5,068 nt of DNA, from assembly GCA_937871685.1 (NCBI GenBank), contig CALMOL010000269.1:11381-16448 (forward strand). Reading direction: 5' to 3'. The notes beneath the pieces were generated by a model. It saw nothing but the letters and a program-made list of their open reading frames with translations. It searched no databases and had not been told where the DNA came from. This document shows positions 4,436-5,068 of this stretch, one piece after another; the first letter of the stretch is position 1; each line of letters opens with the position of its first letter. The DNA is from an uncultured Verrucomicrobiota bacterium (lineage in GTDB: Bacteria > Verrucomicrobiota > Verrucomicrobiia > Chthoniobacterales > SZAS-18). The translations under genes and the position numbers were made by a program.

Positions 4436-5068
4436 ATGAAACTCCATCACACTCCTGCCCTCACTCTCGCCCTTTGCACCGTTTGCGCCGCCACGGCATT
4501 CTCGGTCGGAGCCTTTGCTCAAGCTCCCGGCCCGCGCGGCCCGAAAGGCCCGCCCCCGCCGCCCGCGGGTGATCCCCGCGCCGAGCGCGACATTTCGGAT
4601 TCCGCCACCGGCACCGTGAAGCAATACCTGCTCAACCCCCGCGGCGAGGTGGATGGCCTCCTGCTCGCCGACAACACGGTGGTGAAGTTCCCGCCGCACA
4701 TGTCCGCCGACCTCGTGCGCACGGTGAAGCCGAACGATTCCGTGACCATCAAGGGCCGCCGCGAGCCCTCGGGCCGCCTCAAGGCTTACTCGATCACCGG
4801 CAACGGAAACAACCAGACCGTGACCGAGGCGCGCCCGACCGAGCCGCGCGGCGACCGGCTGCCCCCGGCGCTCCAGGGCATCGGCCTCAAGCCGATGCAG
4901 GCCGCCGGCCGGATCGCGGTGGTGCTGAGCGGGCCGCACGGCGAGGTCGAGGGCGCTCGTGCTCGTGCCCTTGGTCATGCTCGTGCTCATGCGAGCGCCT
5001 CCTCGAGGTCGCGAGTGGGTTGGCCGGCGAGCCTCGACGACGTCTTCCTGAGCCTCACCGGCCAACCC
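4436..5068 (+). CDS. Secreted protein with duplicated OB-like domain, 3' truncated by a chimeric join
   Basis: The ATG at 4436 follows a good Shine-Dalgarno. Residues 1-28 form a signal peptide (ending SVGAFA|QA), then a Gly/Pro-rich linker (31-47). Residues ~58-121 form a compact beta-rich unit: TGTVKQYLLNPRGEVDG, LLLADNTVVKFPPH, then VKPNDSVTIKGR. This matches the G-x-V...P-x-GE-x-DG...L-x-D-x-T-x-V-x-FPPH...GD-x-V-x-x-G pattern of small OB-like domains found in bacterial hypothetical proteins. A second copy begins at 157 (AGRIAVVLSGPHGEVEG) and lines up with residues 58-74, but it breaks off at Ala174 (4957). The frame remains open to the window end only by chance, through inverted ABC-transporter sequence, so residues after ~174 are not part of this protein. 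Function is unknown; ligand binding outside the cytoplasm is a guess. Confidence 0.75.
   Translation, partial: MKLHHTPALTLALCTVCAATAFSVGAFAQAPGPRGPKGPPPPPAGDPRAERDISDSATGTVKQYLLNPRGEVDGLLLADNTVVKFPPHMSADLVRTVKPNDSVTIKGRREPSGRLKAYSITGNGNNQTVTEARPTEPRGDRLPPALQGIGLKPMQAAGRIAVVLSGPHGEVEGARARALGHARAHASASSRSRVGWPASLDDVFLSLTGQP
4958..4990 (-). pseudogene. Fragment: start of a presumed ABC-2 permease gene
   Basis: On the minus strand, ATG at 4990 begins MSTSMTKGTSTSA and runs about 11 codons before entering sequence antisense to the OB-like gene. Its ATG overlaps the TGA of the upstream ATPase tail as ATGA, a typical translational coupling. The short N-terminus cannot be assigned by itself. The permease call rests only on its position after an ABC ATPase C-terminus. 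Confidence 0.4.
4987..5027 (-). pseudogene. Fragment: C-terminal tail of an ABC transporter ATPase
   Basis: The minus strand reads TGQPTRDLEEALA-TGA, ending inside the ATG of the next gene at 4990. Its first 11 bases (CCGGCCAACCC) are repeated at the window end on the other strand, where they follow SLDDVFLSLTG. Joining the two gives a continuous ATPase C-terminus SLDDVFLSLTGQPTRDLEE and on to the stop, so both pieces come from one locus in opposite orientation. Confidence 0.55.
5017..5068. repeat. Fold-back inverted repeat at the right window end
   Basis: GGGTTGGCCGG at 5017-5027 and its exact complement CCGGCCAACCC at 5058-5068 form an 11-bp inverted repeat with a 30-base spacer. The two arms are the same site in an ABC ATPase gene read in opposite directions, as the protein on each side shows. 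The repeat marks an inverted chimeric junction near 5028. Confidence 0.75.
5030..5068 (+). pseudogene. Fragment: C-terminal motif of an ABC transporter ATPase
   Basis: Thirteen codons read SLDDVFLSLTGQP. The LDDVFL-x-LTG motif is the hallmark near the C-terminus of ABC-2 type (drug/polysaccharide/gliding) ATPases. It is in the same frame as the OB-like gene by chance only. It runs off the window and is inverted relative to its own continuation at 5027-4987. Confidence 0.6.

Overview
This is a GC-rich bacterial window, most like a member of the Verrucomicrobiota or a relative. That placement is a moderate-confidence inference. It rests on the high G+C, on the small ArsR-like HTH protein ending in an LDLG..VLRV motif, and on an interspersed sequence near 3486-3537 that I recall from that phylum. 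Both window ends carry sequence folded back on itself, so the outermost ~50 bp (left) and ~110 bp (right) should not be read as native gene order. Such inverted junctions are typical of amplification or library chimeras.

Layout from left to right. Positions 3-1235 (+) hold most of an NtrC-type sigma-54 activating response regulator whose N-terminus is replaced by the fold-back. Positions 1277-2278 (-) form a low-GC island with one TIR-domain gene. An in-frame TGA at 1919-1921 splits it into a nearly complete TIR domain and a 213-residue downstream part: the last TIR helix, a beta-sandwich-like domain and a Cys-rich/C-terminal beta domain. Positions 2279-2424 are AT-rich and empty. Positions 2425-2653 (-) hold a broken GC-rich reading frame with one stop and one frameshift. 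Positions 2654-2935 (-) encode a 93-residue winged-HTH regulator.

Positions 2960-3253 are a strictly phased array of fourteen 21-bp degenerate repeats just upstream of that regulator. Most units carry a CTG-N4-CAG dyad. Positions 3254-3581 have no gene but contain hairpins and a possible interspersed element. Positions 3582-4097 (-) encode a secreted protein with a carboxypeptidase-regulatory-like domain. Positions 4098-4435 are the divergent intergenic region. From 4436 (+) a secreted protein with two copies of an OB-like motif begins; it is cut in its second copy near 4957. The last ~110 bp are rearranged pieces of an ABC transporter locus: the ATPase C-terminus and the overlapping start of its presumed permease.

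The genes do not form one obvious operon. The most interesting items are the interrupted TIR fusion protein, a candidate NAD-consuming defence effector on a probable horizontally acquired island, and the 21-bp array next to a tiny DNA-binding protein, which looks like a possible multi-site operator or nucleoprotein array.
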